Below are positions 1 to 11,496 of a stretch of DNA of 64,000 bases, piece by piece. How positions within the stretch are numbered: the first letter of the stretch is position 1; the number at the start of each line of letters is the position of its first letter. Below the pieces are notes generated by a model. That model was not told the origin of the DNA, searched no databases, and saw only the letters and a program-made list of their open reading frames with translations. The DNA is taken from assembly GCA_023897205.1 (NCBI GenBank), contig JAHWDD010000004.1, positions 1,302,001 to 1,366,000 on the forward strand, read 5' to 3'. The DNA comes from Exophiala sp. HKRS030. Taxonomy: Eukaryota; Ascomycota; Eurotiomycetes; Chaetothyriales; Herpotrichiellaceae. The position numbers were made by a program, and so were the translations under genes.

Positions 1-854
1 CCGAGCCTACGCCATCCGCTTTCTGCCTAGCGGCCTGATACCCTGCACTTTCGGTCTTCCCTTTTCTTCTTCGGGCCAAACGCCACACACCTCGCGTACA
101 GTACGAGTACAACAAGGATTCAAATGGCACCTCGACCACGGCTTCTACATTCCTCCGAACAAGAGTACACAACGATAGGTACTCAGATGTCAATACTGCG
201 CTTTGATACATTCAATCAAAACATTCCCATGCGATGAAAATGGGAAATTGAACGTCTCTCGTGATTTGACATGGGTCTTCTCACTCGGTCCTTTTTCCTC
301 AGTGGAGGAGACCATTGCCACTATTGCCTTACCAGACCATTCGAACGTGCATTATTAATGCTGTATATGCAATTCTCCACCCGACTCACAATGACGCAAA
401 AATGATAATGTTGGTCTCGTATGAGAGAGTTGAGGATGGTACGGATATAATACCCTGCCGAAGTCGAGTGGACAACTCGTCGAGTACCGATTTGTTGTTT
501 GAGTGCCCATCAGTACTCGTACGAAGTACTGGTACAAGCCAGAGGTACCTATAGACTGCGGATTTCTACAGAAGATATGCACAGTATCTTTCGCAGATCA
601 TGCACTACGCAGTCTTCACCTTGATGTTGTACATTTCAATTCCGTGCGAGAAGCATCAATGGCCATGGCCGTGATCTTAGTCCTTGTCTTGTAACCAGCA
701 AAGTGCCGGCATTATTTCATATTCTAGTGCTACAAGTTCTCTGTTCCGCTTGAAAGGCGTAAGAAGGGGAACCGCCCATGGTGGTGCTGCCTTCTAGTTT
801 CCCAGCGACCGCAATGTTGGGTCACATATGTACCTAATCCCATCTGCTAGTACA
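1..854. other. Intergenic stretch at window edge, no gene seen
   Basis: Only short overlapping open frames without recognisable protein character occur here. The stretch around 505-550 is rich in GTAC/TCGTAC words. It should contain the 3' flank of the proteasome gene that ends at 855. The start of the window may cut a neighbouring gene's flank, but no coding signal is visible. Confidence 0.5.
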
Positions 855-2270
855 TCATCTGTAGAAGTCAAATTTATCAGCTTCTTGTGCACCCTTGACT
901 TGACTCGAGTAGGCATCCTCTAGATCGGCTTGAATGATATTGTAGCGATTCTTCCGAACTGCTCGAAGCCCGGCTTCTTGCATAATGGCTGCAATGATGG
1001 CTCCAGATAATGGATCGTTGCGTACAATCAAAGAGTCCAAATCAACTTCAGGCGAGAGTGACATTTTGCTGGCAATTGTGCTGAAGATGAGTCGACGTTC
1101 TCGTCGATCTCGGAGTGACGGGAACTCGATTTTCCTATCGAGACGTCCGGGTCGAAGAAGGGCCGGGTCCAGCGTATCTGCACGATTGGTGGCCATGATG
1201 ACCTTGACATTACTGGTTTGGTCGAAACCATCCATTTGATTCAGGAGTTCCAGAAGAATACGCTGCACTTCACGGTCGGCACCAGTTTGTGCGTCAAATC
1301 GTTTGGTTGCAATTGCATCAATCTCATCAATGAAGATGATGGCGGGGGAGTTCTCGCGTGCCATCCGGAACACATCCCGAACCATGCGTGGACCTTCACC
1401 AAGATATTTCTGCACGAATTCCGAGCCGACCACCCGGATGAAGCTTGCAGTTGTGCTGTTTGCCACAGCCTTGACCAGCATAGTCTTGCCCGTACCCGGC
1501 GGGCCATAGAGCAAAACGCCACGAGGAGGGTCAATACCAATCTGCTTGTAGAGGTCGAAATGTGTCAGGGGCAGTTCAACCGCCTCTCGAATCTCTTGTT
1601 TCTGCATGTCCAGACCTCCCACATCGGCATAGGTGACATCGGGCTTCTCGTCCGCCCCAAGCATAGCAATGGAGGAGTCAGCTTCTGGCGGGAGAATGTC
1701 TACAAGTGAGTTGGAGTGTCGGTGGAGGGCGACCGAGGAGGATGGCTTCAACTTTTCGCGGTCGAGTGTTGATAGAATCCGAACGACATAGTTTGAGCCC
1801 GTCGAAGATTGAACGATTCCGGTGCTACTTGAAGTCAGTAACACATACAAAACAGAGCATCATCTTGCTCACTTTTGATCGATGGCTTCCATGAACTGGC
1901 CGATCACAAGGGGAACACTTTGTATCCGCTTGATCTCTTCTTGTGCGCGCACGAGTTCTCGTTTGAGTGATCTAAGAGTTTGTTAGACTAATTGAGAGAC
2001 CCGGTATAAGCAATCTTTACCTCTGCTCATCTTTGATGTATTCTTCTTGAAGCTTGATATACCTGCTTAAGGTCAGCGATGACACCGGCGTAAATAGAGA
2101 ACTTCTTCTTACTCCAAGTGCCGCTGTAATCTCTTCAGTGTCGAGTATTCATCCCCACCATCTGCTCCAGCTCCTTCTAGTGAATCGATATCTGGTATGG
2201 AGTCTGATACAGGTTGTTTTTTGTGAGGCGGAACAGTGTGAATCGGATTGTCAACCAGAACGTCTCCCAT
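855..2270 (-). CDS. rpt3: 26S proteasome regulatory AAA-ATPase subunit Rpt3
   Basis: Rpt3 (PSMC4 in animals) is one of six AAA ATPases in the base ring of the 19S cap, which unfolds ubiquitinated substrates and opens the 20S gate. Four exons join in frame: 2270-2113, 2062-2021, 1971-1873 and 1824-855, giving 422 residues, close to yeast Rpt3. The N-terminal coiled-coil precedes the OB-domain sequence ending AIDQNTGIV. Walker A GPPGTGKT lies near residues 207-214, Walker B with IDEID near 264-268, then the SRH region with [12 protein letters not shown]. The C-terminus ends FDFYR, close to the FYK-type tail of this subunit. The three introns are small (47-50 bases) and all lie in the N-terminal third. 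The start ATG opens a typical acidic Rpt3 leader. Identification is firm; only the exact first exon rests on splice-signal reading. Confidence 0.95.
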
Positions 2271-5200
2271 TGTTGCTGCGGGATGCTGGACAGGTATGTG
2301 TCGTGGAAATCGGCTCAGATGAAAGGCTTGCTCGAGCAGAGGTAATGACAGATGTTGGTTTGATGGGTAGATTATCTATAACACTGATTGAGACCAGGTC
2401 TCAAATCGTAGTTGTCGGCGCAGTTAAGAAGGCGACCATCGGAACGCGTTGCCAAGATGGATATGGCGCTAAGCTGACAAGGGCGTCCACCACTCCCCAA
2501 GCCCTTCTACTCCCTACCTGCTCCGTACTCTATGCTTAACCTCGCTATTAGGCATTGGCGGCGTACAAACAAGCTTAAGCTGCTCTACCTGAGGTAGGTG
2601 TCTACAGACAGTGTACCTGGATCTTTGGACCTATCTTCCATTCTGAGTAGGCCACATGCTGCTAATGCTCTTGGTGCGGCTCTAGCTGCAGCCTGCTCTG
2701 GCTCTTAGGCGCTAGATAGCTTTGTCTGCAAAAGCATCCATGGGGGCCCCAAACTGACATGCTGGCTTTGCTTTATTCTTATAGATCAGACGCTTCGTAT
2801 TCAGGATCTCAGATCTTGTTGTGACCATAAGGAATGCTCCAATCTCATCTAGACAAATGTGTAATAGAACCGCTGCGTGAATGAAACCTGCCTCGTATGT
2901 CAGGGTTCCGGATTCGCTCGGCTTGGGAAAGCGCCGTGGGAGATCCCGCGACCAATATTCAAACGTTGTCCTAATAAACCCTTTCTGCTGGGGTCGAAAG
3001 CTACTCGTAGGAAACTTGCAATGTTGGCCATAGAAACGAATGTCCTTGAATAGTGAATACGGGCTTCATCAGGGCATCTCAAGAAGGAGGATCCAAGCAT
3101 ACTGGAGTAAGGGTTGTATTCAACCTTAATTGCTAGCAAGAGTGAGAGAAAAGACCCTGGCCTGGAGCGCCATAGCATACCAGGCAGGCGTGCCCATATG
3201 TGCCTAAAGTGGGTTGAAACGAATCATATCGGATCTCGAGTAATGGGAAGGCAGATTCGTTTGAGCCTACTCCGTATCTCTCGGCTGTTCCTGTGACACA
3301 GCGAGGATTCGTGTCCTAAATGGATTCACGGTGCCAGTTGAGAAATTTAAGGATGGATCTACCAATCACGGAAAAGTATGCCTGCTTGCTATGAGGCGTG
3401 AGTCTCAACGATGATGAACGGGGATGTAAGCTGTGGAAAATATACGGTGCCTGCTTTAAAGATCTCTGTCTCTTCTTCCCCATCCGTCCTTTCTTCCTTC
3501 TCCTGTTCTCATGAGGTTCTTTCTCTCCTCGCGATCTTGTGCCTCGAGTCCATTCACATCCCGTACCCTCGAAGACTGGACGCTACTACTAACACAATTT
3601 GTCTCTGCACTCCGAATGTCGTCGACTCACCTGTGTATTTCGATATGATCTTTCCAATAGACCGTCTGAGCGACTGGCGAAAACAAATGGACTTTGTGTC
3701 ATCCTTGATGGATCTATTGCACGATCGTCAAGATCTATCCCCAAGATCAATTATGCCAGAGTGTACAAAGTTCCATGAGCGCGGCATTTGCAAACATCCA
3801 GTCAAGCTGGCAAGCAATGGCTAGTTACAGGCAGTCAAGTCTTCAGCACTGAGCGAATTCATATGCCACTGATGGGCAGGCACGCGGACATCAGTTGTCC
3901 TTCCAAACGGGATGGCCATGGTTTGATGGCACAGACCCAACTCCAAGGCACTTGAAAAAGAGCCTAAACCCAAAAGGATGGCTGGTGCGACCACGCTTTC
4001 AGCTTTGCATAAGTGGTGTCGACAATTTGGACACACATGTGCAAAATTCCTAGCTGCATCGGATGGAGTCCTTTAACAAGCCATGCTGGCCAGGAGAAGA
4101 GCAGATGGAACTCGCAAGAAAGAAACCCCAGATCAAGCCGACTTTTGGTGGTTGAACGGCCCTGGATTTTGAAGAGGCGGGAATAGCATCGGACGCACAC
4201 GCAGTTGGTGAGTGGCTGGAAACAATGATTCGTCTGACATCCCATTTCTCGATGTCTTTCCGCCGATACGCCTTTCAATCACCTCCGTCAGACACCTTCG
4301 GATCTCCTCGACCAACTCCCCGGCAGCGAAGTGGGACGCGCTCCAATCCCATTGATTGATTATTGAGTGCTAACAATCAAAAAAGCAGAAAGCGCCAGGG
4401 TGGCCATTTTTAGGGAGTTGATCCACGCCCCAAAGTGTCACCCGACAAGCGGTAGCTGCATCATCACCACCCGCCCATCCTGTGTCCTGTGTCTCTGTTC
4501 TTTCTGTCTCTCTTGCAGGCCGTTTAGGCTCCTCTTTTTCACAATCCCTCGCTCACATTTTTGATCTGGCCCAGTTCCCGATCGTCTTGCCTTTGGTACT
4601 GGTTCATCGCTCTCGTGCTGTGTCAGCCAGCATTTGTGCCCTTTGCTCAAGCCTCCCCCGCTTCTCACTCTCTCTGTGCTTCTCTTCTGCCACTTGCGTA
4701 CCCGGCCACTACCACCATACGCACCAACGTATCAAACAAGCATCAAATCACCATCTGATCACACTCGCGGTAAGCCTCCTATCGAACCTTTTTTTGCCCC
4801 TCCTGTTAGCCAACCCCCTGGCACATCTTTTGAAAGTGGATTTGTCTCGTTATCACCTTCCCGCCGGTTCATAGCAGCCGGAAACGCAGGCTGCACATGG
4901 CTTTTGCCCACCACATCACCGACCCTTTCCTCTCCTACCGCACTCGTCCGTCCACAGATCCATCACTAGCGTCTGTTTCCCATCGACAACATTGATTCAG
5001 ATCGTGTTGCACGGCCCAATAGACGCGTGTGGGACTGCCTTGATCCTCGATGCCAGTCCTTTGGCCTGGCTGACTCCATCGCTAACCTTTCCTTCTGCCA
5101 TCCAGTTCTCGAGCTAAACCCTTTTCGGCACCCCAGCCTCAGACCGAAAAATCGTTCCCTAATCTCGACGCTCCGATTCGGTTCGCATACCTCTACGCTC

Positions 5201-5537
5201 TGACGATTCCGCTTCACAACATTGCCAGTCAGGTAAGTAGCCTTATCCGAACCCCATGTATCTTAATATACACCTCACTTGCCCTGTATCACATGTTTGC
5301 CTGCGTCGTGTTGACCTTACACCCTCCCTGACGCGTCTTCCTCACCATCGAGCGCATCCTGATATTTCTTCAACCATCCACCATCCAGGCCTCTGTTCAT
5401 CAAGACTCCACTAGCCTTCCATGATACCCTGACCCTGTCACTCACGCGACCTGCGACAGTACCTTTTTGGACGTGTTTGACTTGAGACTGACAATCTTGT
5501 TGCTGCAGCCCATGGATGCCCAAACCTCCTTCAAGCC
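2271..5537. other. 3.3 kb divergent intergenic region with pyrimidine-rich leader
   Basis: This separates Rpt3 (-) from Swi1 (+). No credible gene was found; open frames such as 3411-3824 have no domain-like composition. One TACTCCGTA 9-mer sits at 3268-3276. From about 4440 to 5230 the plus strand is strongly C/T-rich, as in transcribed 5' leaders of filamentous fungi, so the Swi1 transcript probably begins near 4.4-4.8 kb. A likely 5'-UTR intron is listed separately. Confidence 0.5.
5233..5508 (+). other. Probable 5'-UTR intron of the Swi1 gene
   Basis: A good donor (AG followed by GTAAGT at 5233) and an acceptor (TTGTTGCTGCAG ending at 5508) bracket 276 bases just upstream of the Swi1 start. 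Reading the preceding exon in the Swi1 frame meets a TAA at 5160-5162 and no ATG after it, so the intron appears to lie in untranslated leader rather than between coding exons. Inference from splice signals only. Confidence 0.5.
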
Positions 5538-5541
5538 ATGA
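5512..5541 (+). promoter_or_regulatory. Nine-codon uORF whose stop overlaps the Swi1 start codon
   Basis: An ATG at 5512 opens nine codons and ends with TGA at 5539-5541. The Swi1 ATG is 5538-5540, so stop and start share bases (ATGA). The uORF lies downstream of the predicted leader intron, so it should be in the mature mRNA. Such overlaps can set initiation rate by leaky scanning or termination-reinitiation. Function is inferred. Confidence 0.45.
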
Positions 5542-8477
5542 ACCCTTGGCTTCCCGACTCCTCCTCGACTCCAAATAACCATGTTGGTTTTGGAGGCACG
5601 ATGGATGGTGGCATGTCTTTTATGCAACCTCCTCAGACTATAAATCCCGCGCAATTTCAGAATCCTGCCTTCCTCAATGGTGCAGGGCGCACTACATCAC
5701 CTGCGACGTTCCACAATCCAGTATATCAGACGAATCCTGTTATACCATCTAAAAGAACAAGAGACGATAGTTTAGGAGCATCTCCACGCCAGGCTCAAGG
5801 AGGTTTGCCTGTTTCACGTGCGCAAACACCTGGACAAGGTCCCTTTCCCGGTTATAATCCCCAAGCCAACGGCGCTCATTCAATTACCAACACCCCGGTG
5901 CCCTTTCAACATCTCCAAACCTCTGCCAATGCTACGCCATCACCTACTATTCAACAGTTGAACCAATTCAATCAGCCTCCTGGCAATCAACGCGTGTCGA
6001 CGGCGTCGCCGAACCCGTTCTCACCACAGCACGGCCCGCCCCATGCCTCCCCGGGCCCTTCAGACCATGCCAATCGTGTTGGCACTCCCCACGACAATCC
6101 GCAGAACTTCATACCCAATGGCGGGTTCCAGCAAGGCTTCGGTCAGCCTCAATTTGGACACAACATGAACAATGTATTGCCACAAATGGGAATGAATCCT
6201 CAGCCTAATATGCCACAACAACATCCTAGTGTCTCTGCGGCACAAAGGAACTATCAGATGCAACTTCAGGCACAAGCGCGTCAGATGCAAGCACAATCGC
6301 AAGCTCGTGGTATGAATGGCATGCCGCCCAATTCAGGACAGCCTATGCCCAATCCACAGATGCCCCAAGGACATGGAACGTTCCAACCCCCCAAGCCGAA
6401 CAACCCTGAGGAGTTTCTCAGGGGCTTGCAAGCATTTATGGCTTCTCGTGGCCGATCAGTTGATATCAATCCAGTTATCTGTGGCCGGCCAATACAACTG
6501 CTACGTCTTTACGCGGCTGTCGTTAAGAACGGGGGCTCCCAGAGAATCTCTAAGATGAATCAATGGGGTGGGGTGGCTCAACAATTTGGATTCCAGCCGC
6601 CGCAGCTGATGCAAGCCGCCCAGGAGCTCCAGGGATATTGGCATAACAACCTCGCACCTTATGAGGCTGCCTGGCAGATGAACCAACAGAAACAAAGGAT
6701 GGCTGCGCAAGCCGCAATGCAAAATCAGAGCCAGAACCAGAGCCAGAGTCAGATGTCACCGCCGCGGGAGATGAATATCAATCAAGATGCACGACATCAG
6801 AGATCCACCAGTGCCTCGATCAACGGCCAAGGACAACACCAGGCGCAACAAGCCGTTGCCAATGGACTCATGCAACCGCCTCATGGACAGCCAGATCCTT
6901 CAATGACTCCGCAACACCAACAGAACATGTCCAGACAGCTTGATCCTCAGCAAATGAGTGCTCTTCAAGCTCAGTCGCATGGCCAGACACCGCAGAAACG
7001 ACCTTCAACTGGCGCCGGCAAACCGGCAGAACCAGAAGTGGATTACAGCAAACCTTTGTCGAAGCCAATCGAGGACCCTTTCAAGCCTGATACACTTCCC
7101 ATGAGTCGATATCATGGCCCTATCAATGTAGAAGAGATGGCGATGATTGGGCAACATATCGCAGACGTGAAGCCAATAGTACCCACGATAAGAGAGATGG
7201 GTCTCATCGACATTCACGCGATAACAATGTCAATCAAATCTGGAATGCACGCAGAAACCAGACTGGCGCTGGATGTTCTCACGACCCTTTCAATCGAGCC
7301 TGCGTTGCAGCTCTCACTGGTTGATTGTGACGACTTAATGGACGCTTTGATTGATTGTGCTCAGGAAGAGGTCAATTTCCTCAGCGAGCATGCGGCAGAA
7401 GTGTCAGATGACATGCTTCTTCCATCATATGAAGAGCTTATTCGTTCTGTCAAGTCGGAAAACGAATCGTTGCCGGACATTCCTGATTTCGGCACTGTGG
7501 CTTATGATCTGGAGCGAGCAGCCGACCGATTGATCTGTATAACCACTCTTATTCGCAACTTTTCGTTCTACGAGGCCAATTTTATTGTTCTAGGCCAGCC
7601 AGAAGTTCTAAAATTGATCAGTCAAGTCATCCGGTATCTCGGCACCACTGAAATGTTTCTACGGCATCACCAAAATGCTCTGGACTTCATGAAGGATGTG
7701 GTCATTTTCCTCAGCAATTTGTCGACCTCACTGCAGCTTCCAGGAAAAGAGGAAGCATTATGTATCCTGCATTTCCTACTCGCCTTTGCGCCGACTCCTG
7801 GGCCAATAACAAGCTCGGGTAAGATATCCTTCACCATGTACACACCATCTTCGCATAAATACCTACCTTCTGCCGTTGACAGCTTAGCCAAGCTACTGGC
7901 TCGCGATGAACCAAACCGAATGTACTACAAATCAATTTTTGCTGCAGATGCGCATTCAACACCGCCGCATGAACTATTGACCAGAAGCTTTGGCCTGGCT
8001 ATATCACCGGTACCGGCAAACTCGAACCACACCAGAACAATCATAGAAGCCAGGAAGCCATTCCTTCTTCAAGGGATGCTTGCAGCCGAAATACTCGCAA
8101 ATCTTGTACCAGGCTATGAACAATCCCTAGCTCGTGCATGGTTGGAATCCGAAGACGCGTTTGCTGGCAACCTGTTGCGACTGGTAGGGTTGCTAAGTGC
8201 TGATAGGACAACTCAGACTGCCCCGAGACAGCCACAACAGAACAGCAGGCATCAACAGGAAACGGATCCCAACGGTTATGGAGCTATTTCGAATCGTGCC
8301 ATGGCGGTACTCAAGACACTGGTTCAGAAAGCGCGTACCGTCGATGCCGATGGAGCAACCGTGGTTCCACTGGGAGTAATGCCGAAGAGAGAAAGTCTTC
8401 TGGGTGCCATGATACAAAAAGACATCGATCCTGGTATTCTACGACAATTGTGTGTCTACGCCGCTCTGGAGGACTAA
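5538..8477 (+). CDS. swi1: SWI/SNF chromatin-remodelling subunit Swi1 (ARID protein)
   Basis: A single-exon gene of 979 codons. The first ~285 residues and residues ~390-500 are low-complexity, rich in Gln, Asn, Pro, Met and Ser. An ARID DNA-binding domain occupies about residues 288-380, recognisable by EEFLRGLQAFMASRG, the LYAAVVKNGG core and the GYWHNNLAPYE end. The C-terminal half (about 520-979) is helical and matches the armadillo-like region of Swi1/Sol1/ARID1 proteins. Swi1 is the ARID subunit of the nuclear SWI/SNF ATP-dependent remodeller and helps target it to promoters. Length is below that of budding yeast Swi1 (1314) but usual for filamentous fungi. The start follows a nine-codon uORF and a long leader. 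The Gln/Asn-rich N-terminus recalls the prion-forming region of the yeast protein, but that behaviour cannot be read from sequence. Confidence 0.9.
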   Translation: MNPWLPDSSSTPNNHVGFGGTMDGGMSFMQPPQTINPAQFQNPAFLNGAGRTTSPATFHNPVYQTNPVIPSKRTRDDSLGASPRQAQGGLPVSRAQTPGQGPFPGYNPQANGAHSITNTPVPFQHLQTSANATPSPTIQQLNQFNQPPGNQRVSTASPNPFSPQHGPPHASPGPSDHANRVGTPHDNPQNFIPNGGFQQGFGQPQFGHNMNNVLPQMGMNPQPNMPQQHPSVSAAQRNYQMQLQAQARQMQAQSQARGMNGMPPNSGQPMPNPQMPQGHGTFQPPKPNNPEEFLRGLQAFMASRGRSVDINPVICGRPIQLLRLYAAVVKNGGSQRISKMNQWGGVAQQFGFQPPQLMQAAQELQGYWHNNLAPYEAAWQMNQQKQRMAAQAAMQNQSQNQSQSQMSPPREMNINQDARHQRSTSASINGQGQHQAQQAVANGLMQPPHGQPDPSMTPQHQQNMSRQLDPQQMSALQAQSHGQTPQKRPSTGAGKPAEPEVDYSKPLSKPIEDPFKPDTLPMSRYHGPINVEEMAMIGQHIADVKPIVPTIREMGLIDIHAITMSIKSGMHAETRLALDVLTTLSIEPALQLSLVDCDDLMDALIDCAQEEVNFLSEHAAEVSDDMLLPSYEELIRSVKSENESLPDIPDFGTVAYDLERAADRLICITTLIRNFSFYEANFIVLGQPEVLKLISQVIRYLGTTEMFLRHHQNALDFMKDVVIFLSNLSTSLQLPGKEEALCILHFLLAFAPTPGPITSSGKISFTMYTPSSHKYLPSAVDSLAKLLARDEPNRMYYKSIFAADAHSTPPHELLTRSFGLAISPVPANSNHTRTIIEARKPFLLQGMLAAEILANLVPGYEQSLARAWLESEDAFAGNLLRLVGLLSADRTTQTAPRQPQQNSRHQQETDPNGYGAISNRAMAVLKTLVQKARTVDADGATVVPLGVMPKRESLLGAMIQKDIDPGILRQLCVYAALED

Positions 8478-9102
8478 AAGTCTTTCAGCCCTGTTACTCA
8501 GAGACTTTGATGTTTGCGTGGCTGAAGCCTCGAGATCTGATGTGTACATTCACTGGTCATACTGTGCAGCGTCATCCAACAAGGAACCTGGACCTGGATA
8601 CGAGGCACGAACCATCCTTACCGTCATTGGATACATACTGTCTACACCAGTCTTCTCAAGTGTACAATTGTGTATTAGGGTTAGACCCTCAAGTTGTGTA
8701 TCAAGCCAAAATTGCTATAATTCATTAAGAAGAATCAATCCTTTTGACCAAGCGAGAGAGATTCAAACCACACATCTCAATTTTAGGATTGGGCCAGTTT
8801 CAGGTAGTTCAGGGTGTATGATGACACGTATTTACAGCTGTCTTCTGTCGACGTGTATAGATGTCGATGTCGAAGTGTTTATACAAGTAGATTTCTACTG
8901 AGCCATCCGTGCTCGTCTAGTACGATATTGTACAAATATAGCAACAAGAAGCTGAGCTCAGGGTAGTGGCCTTGTCGGTAAACCATTGTGAACTTCAGCA
9001 AGGCCGCTTGCTAGGCTTTGATCCCACAAGATGATACTGTTTACAAAAAGTTCACCAAGTTGCATTGCATCTTTCATTAAACTGTGCCAGTTCAAGGGCG
9101 GC
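8478..9102. other. Convergent 3' flanks
   Basis: This lies between the 3' ends of Swi1 (+) and mL49 (-). It holds short unrelated open frames and AT-rich stretches, for example near 8700-8780 and 8920-8950, compatible with poly(A) signals for both genes. No gene seen. Confidence 0.5.
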
Positions 9103-9735
9103 TCAAAACCCATTCAACTCAGCCCACTTCTTTATCTCGGGCGCCCTCCATCCACGGACAACGATTTGCTTAGTTGTCCGGTTTATAGTGACGGTCTCTT
9201 TCCGCCGACCCCGAATATCTGTAATGTACTGGTCCATACCAAGTGCCTTCCGTACTTGGCCTGCCAACTGTTCTAGATCGCCGGTAATCTTTCGTATCGT
9301 TGTGATGTGCTTTGAGCCTCCAGACTTTGTGCTTTCGTATACAGGAAGGTTCGAGGAAGGCGTTCGCGAGATCTTGAATGGGAGGTTCGAGATGACTGCC
9401 AATTTTGAGAGGATTGGCGAGGAGGCTGTGGTGGATGACGGTGTCGGCGTTGGAGTATGACTCGTTGCTTGTTCAGAAGTCATACGCTGGGCGCGTAGTG
9501 CGCTGAATTCACCTGTGATACGTGTCAATAAAGCTGTTTTCGGGTTACTCAAGAGCGTGAAAAGCATACGTTCTTTCCGGACTGCTGCTTTCTGGCGTCG
9601 ATGTAGCTTGTCCAGGCTGGTGATTTTGGCGTATTTCTCACGCGGCATCCAGTGAGATTTAGAGCGGATTTGGCAGAGGGGACGCCCTGGTCGCAGCCAT
9701 AGGGCACGAAGGAGGAGGCTCGAGGGCGCCTTCAT
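9103..9735 (-). CDS. img2: Mitochondrial large-subunit ribosomal protein mL49 (Img2 family)
   Basis: An intronless gene of 210 residues. The N-terminus (MKAPSSLLLRALWLRPGR and following) is Arg/Leu-rich without acidic residues, as in a mitochondrial targeting presequence. Residues ~40-70 are basic and helical. The C-terminal ~85 residues carry the Img2/mL49 fold: LPVYESTKSGGSKHITTIRK, then a GDLEQLA helix, and the closing segment IVVRGWRAPEIKKWAELNGF that gives the family its GW/GF ending. mL49 is a fungal and animal mitoribosomal protein with no bacterial counterpart. A low-complexity Ser/Thr/Pro linker (TPTPTPSSTT) precedes the domain. It shares a 400-base divergent promoter with eIF3e. Identification rests on the C-terminal motif pattern. 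Confidence 0.85.
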   Translation of the reverse strand: MKAPSSLLLRALWLRPGRPLCQIRSKSHWMPREKYAKITSLDKLHRRQKAAVRKERMLFTLLSNPKTALLTRITGEFSALRAQRMTSEQATSHTPTPTPSSTTASSPILSKLAVISNLPFKISRTPSSNLPVYESTKSGGSKHITTIRKITGDLEQLAGQVRKALGMDQYITDIRGRRKETVTINRTTKQIVVRGWRAPEIKKWAELNGF

Positions 9736-10135
9736 CTTCAGATGTAGCTGTTGAGGAGGAATATATGATCCTGAGGATGCATGTTAACCCGGCGCTCATG
9801 AAGTCTGTCGCAGAGACCAGACGCCAAGGCCGCCGAAAAACCCGCTGGCTTCGTATAGGAAGGTTAACCACATCGGGACTAGCTTTCATATCCCCACCGT
9901 TGGAAACAGCGACACACAGAAATTCAAAGGTGATCACGGATTTCAATGTGAGAGAAGGGCTGTCCTGAACACTATTCCAGAACCACGACACTGGGGGTAG
10001 ATCTCGCCCATTGACCTCGAAATACTGCCACCGATAAGGCAGACTAGTCGTCCGTTCTCTCACACCTCACTGAGTGCTGCCAGGGCCTCTAAGCCGGAAA
10101 AAAGATCGAGGTCTTCAACACTTGAAATCGACAAG
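9736..10135. promoter_or_regulatory. Bidirectional promoter between mL49 and eIF3e
   Basis: Only 400 bases separate the start codons of mL49 (-) and eIF3e (+), so both promoters and leaders must fit here. No obvious TATA box is visible. The short frames inside do not look coding. Sharing of control elements is inferred. Confidence 0.5.
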
Positions 10136-11496
10136 ATGACTGCCATTGAAGATCCCACGGGCGAATATGCCTTCCTTTCGAAGCTCCTCCAACATATGGA
10201 TCGCCATCTCATCTTCCCTCTACTCGAACATCAAACCAGCTCTGAAGACATCTCACAGCAAAGATACGATGACCTCAAACTTGCCATCTTCAACCTCCTC
10301 AAGAACACGAATATGATTGATTATGTCGGCAGCCTGTACAAAGAAATCCACAAGTCGGAGAATGTGCCTACAGAGTACGCGAAGAAGAGAGAGGAAGTTC
10401 TGAACAATCTTGCAAAGTTCGAAGAAGAATCCTCCCACCTCACAAACCTTCTCAACGACGAGGCTGTCACGTCTCAACTACGTAGCGACAAAGTCGCCAA
10501 CTTGAAATTCCTCGAAGAACAGCATGGTGTAACTCAACAGATGGTAGACAACCTCTACGACTTTGGCCGGTTCCGTTACGAATGTGGTCTCTACCCCGAG
10601 GCGGCTGATTTGCTCTACCGATTCCGAGTGCTCTCCACCGACAACGACAAAGTTGTCAAGGCCACGTGGGGTAAGCTGGTGTGTGAAATCCTGGGCGAAG
10701 AATGGGAAAGCGCACTTGAAGAAGTCGAAAAGGTCAAGGAGCATATCGAGACCAGACTTTTCAACAACCCACGGGCGCAATTAACGGCTCGAGAATCGCT
10801 TGTCCATTATGCGCTCTTCCCATTTTTCAACTACGAACCTGCCCGCGAAAAGCTCACCGAAATGTTCTTCTCTCCTCCATACATCAGCTCCATTCAGACC
10901 GTCTGCCCCTGGATCCTGCGGTATTTGGCTGCAGCCGTCATTACGAACCGTGGTCGGCTCAATAACTCTCACAACTACCAGAAACAACTGAAGGATCTGG
11001 TCCGAGTTGTCAAGCAAGAAATCTACGAATACCAAGATCCCGTGACAGAGTTCGTCAAGGCGCTCTATGTCGATTTTGACTTTGAAGGCGCACAGAAGAA
11101 GCTCTCTGAGGCCGAGGGTATTCTGCGAGGAGATTTCTTCTTGGGGTCATCTACAGATGCATTCATGGATTCGGCTAGACACCTCATTTCAGAAAGTTAC
11201 TGCAAGATTCATCAGAGAATTGATATTAAGTAAGTCTCCTACGCCTCGCACTGAAGACGACAATGTACTAATGACTTTTCAGGGATCTCTCGACCCGGTT
11301 GGGTCTGTCTCAAGGTGAAGGCGAGAAATGGATTGTCAACCTGATTCGGGACACAAGAGTGGACGCAAAGATTGATTATCAAGCTGGCACCGTGGTGATG
11401 AACCATCCTCCGCAGAGCGTGTATCAACAGGTGATCGAAAAGACCAAGGGCGCTTTCTTCCGTACGCAAGTGCTCAGCGCCGCCGTTGCCAAGTGA
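10136..11496 (+). CDS. int6: Translation initiation factor eIF3 subunit e (Int6)
   Basis: Two exons, 10136-11229 and 11283-11496, join AA|G GAT across a 53-base intron with a CTAAT-type branch point, giving 435 residues. The N-terminus ([22 protein letters not shown]) is the eIF3e N-terminal helical region. TPR-like helices follow, with [23 protein letters not shown], and a C-terminal PCI domain (about residues 220-400) ends with [19 protein letters not shown] and a winged-helix tail. eIF3e is a scaffold subunit of cytoplasmic eIF3, which recruits mRNA and the 40S subunit. It is absent from budding yeast but kept in filamentous fungi and fission yeast, which agrees with the organism type. Very strong match to the family throughout. 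Confidence 0.95.

Noticed and set aside
3411..3824. 137-codon plus-strand frame with several Cys and a CTKFHERGICKHP stretch
   Set aside because: It briefly looks like a CCCH finger, but only one such piece is present, the spacing is wrong and the rest is not protein-like.
4482..4874. 130-codon plus-strand frame upstream of Swi1
   Set aside because: It lies in a C/T-rich leader, which naturally gives Ser/Leu/Pro-rich frames in several phases at once.
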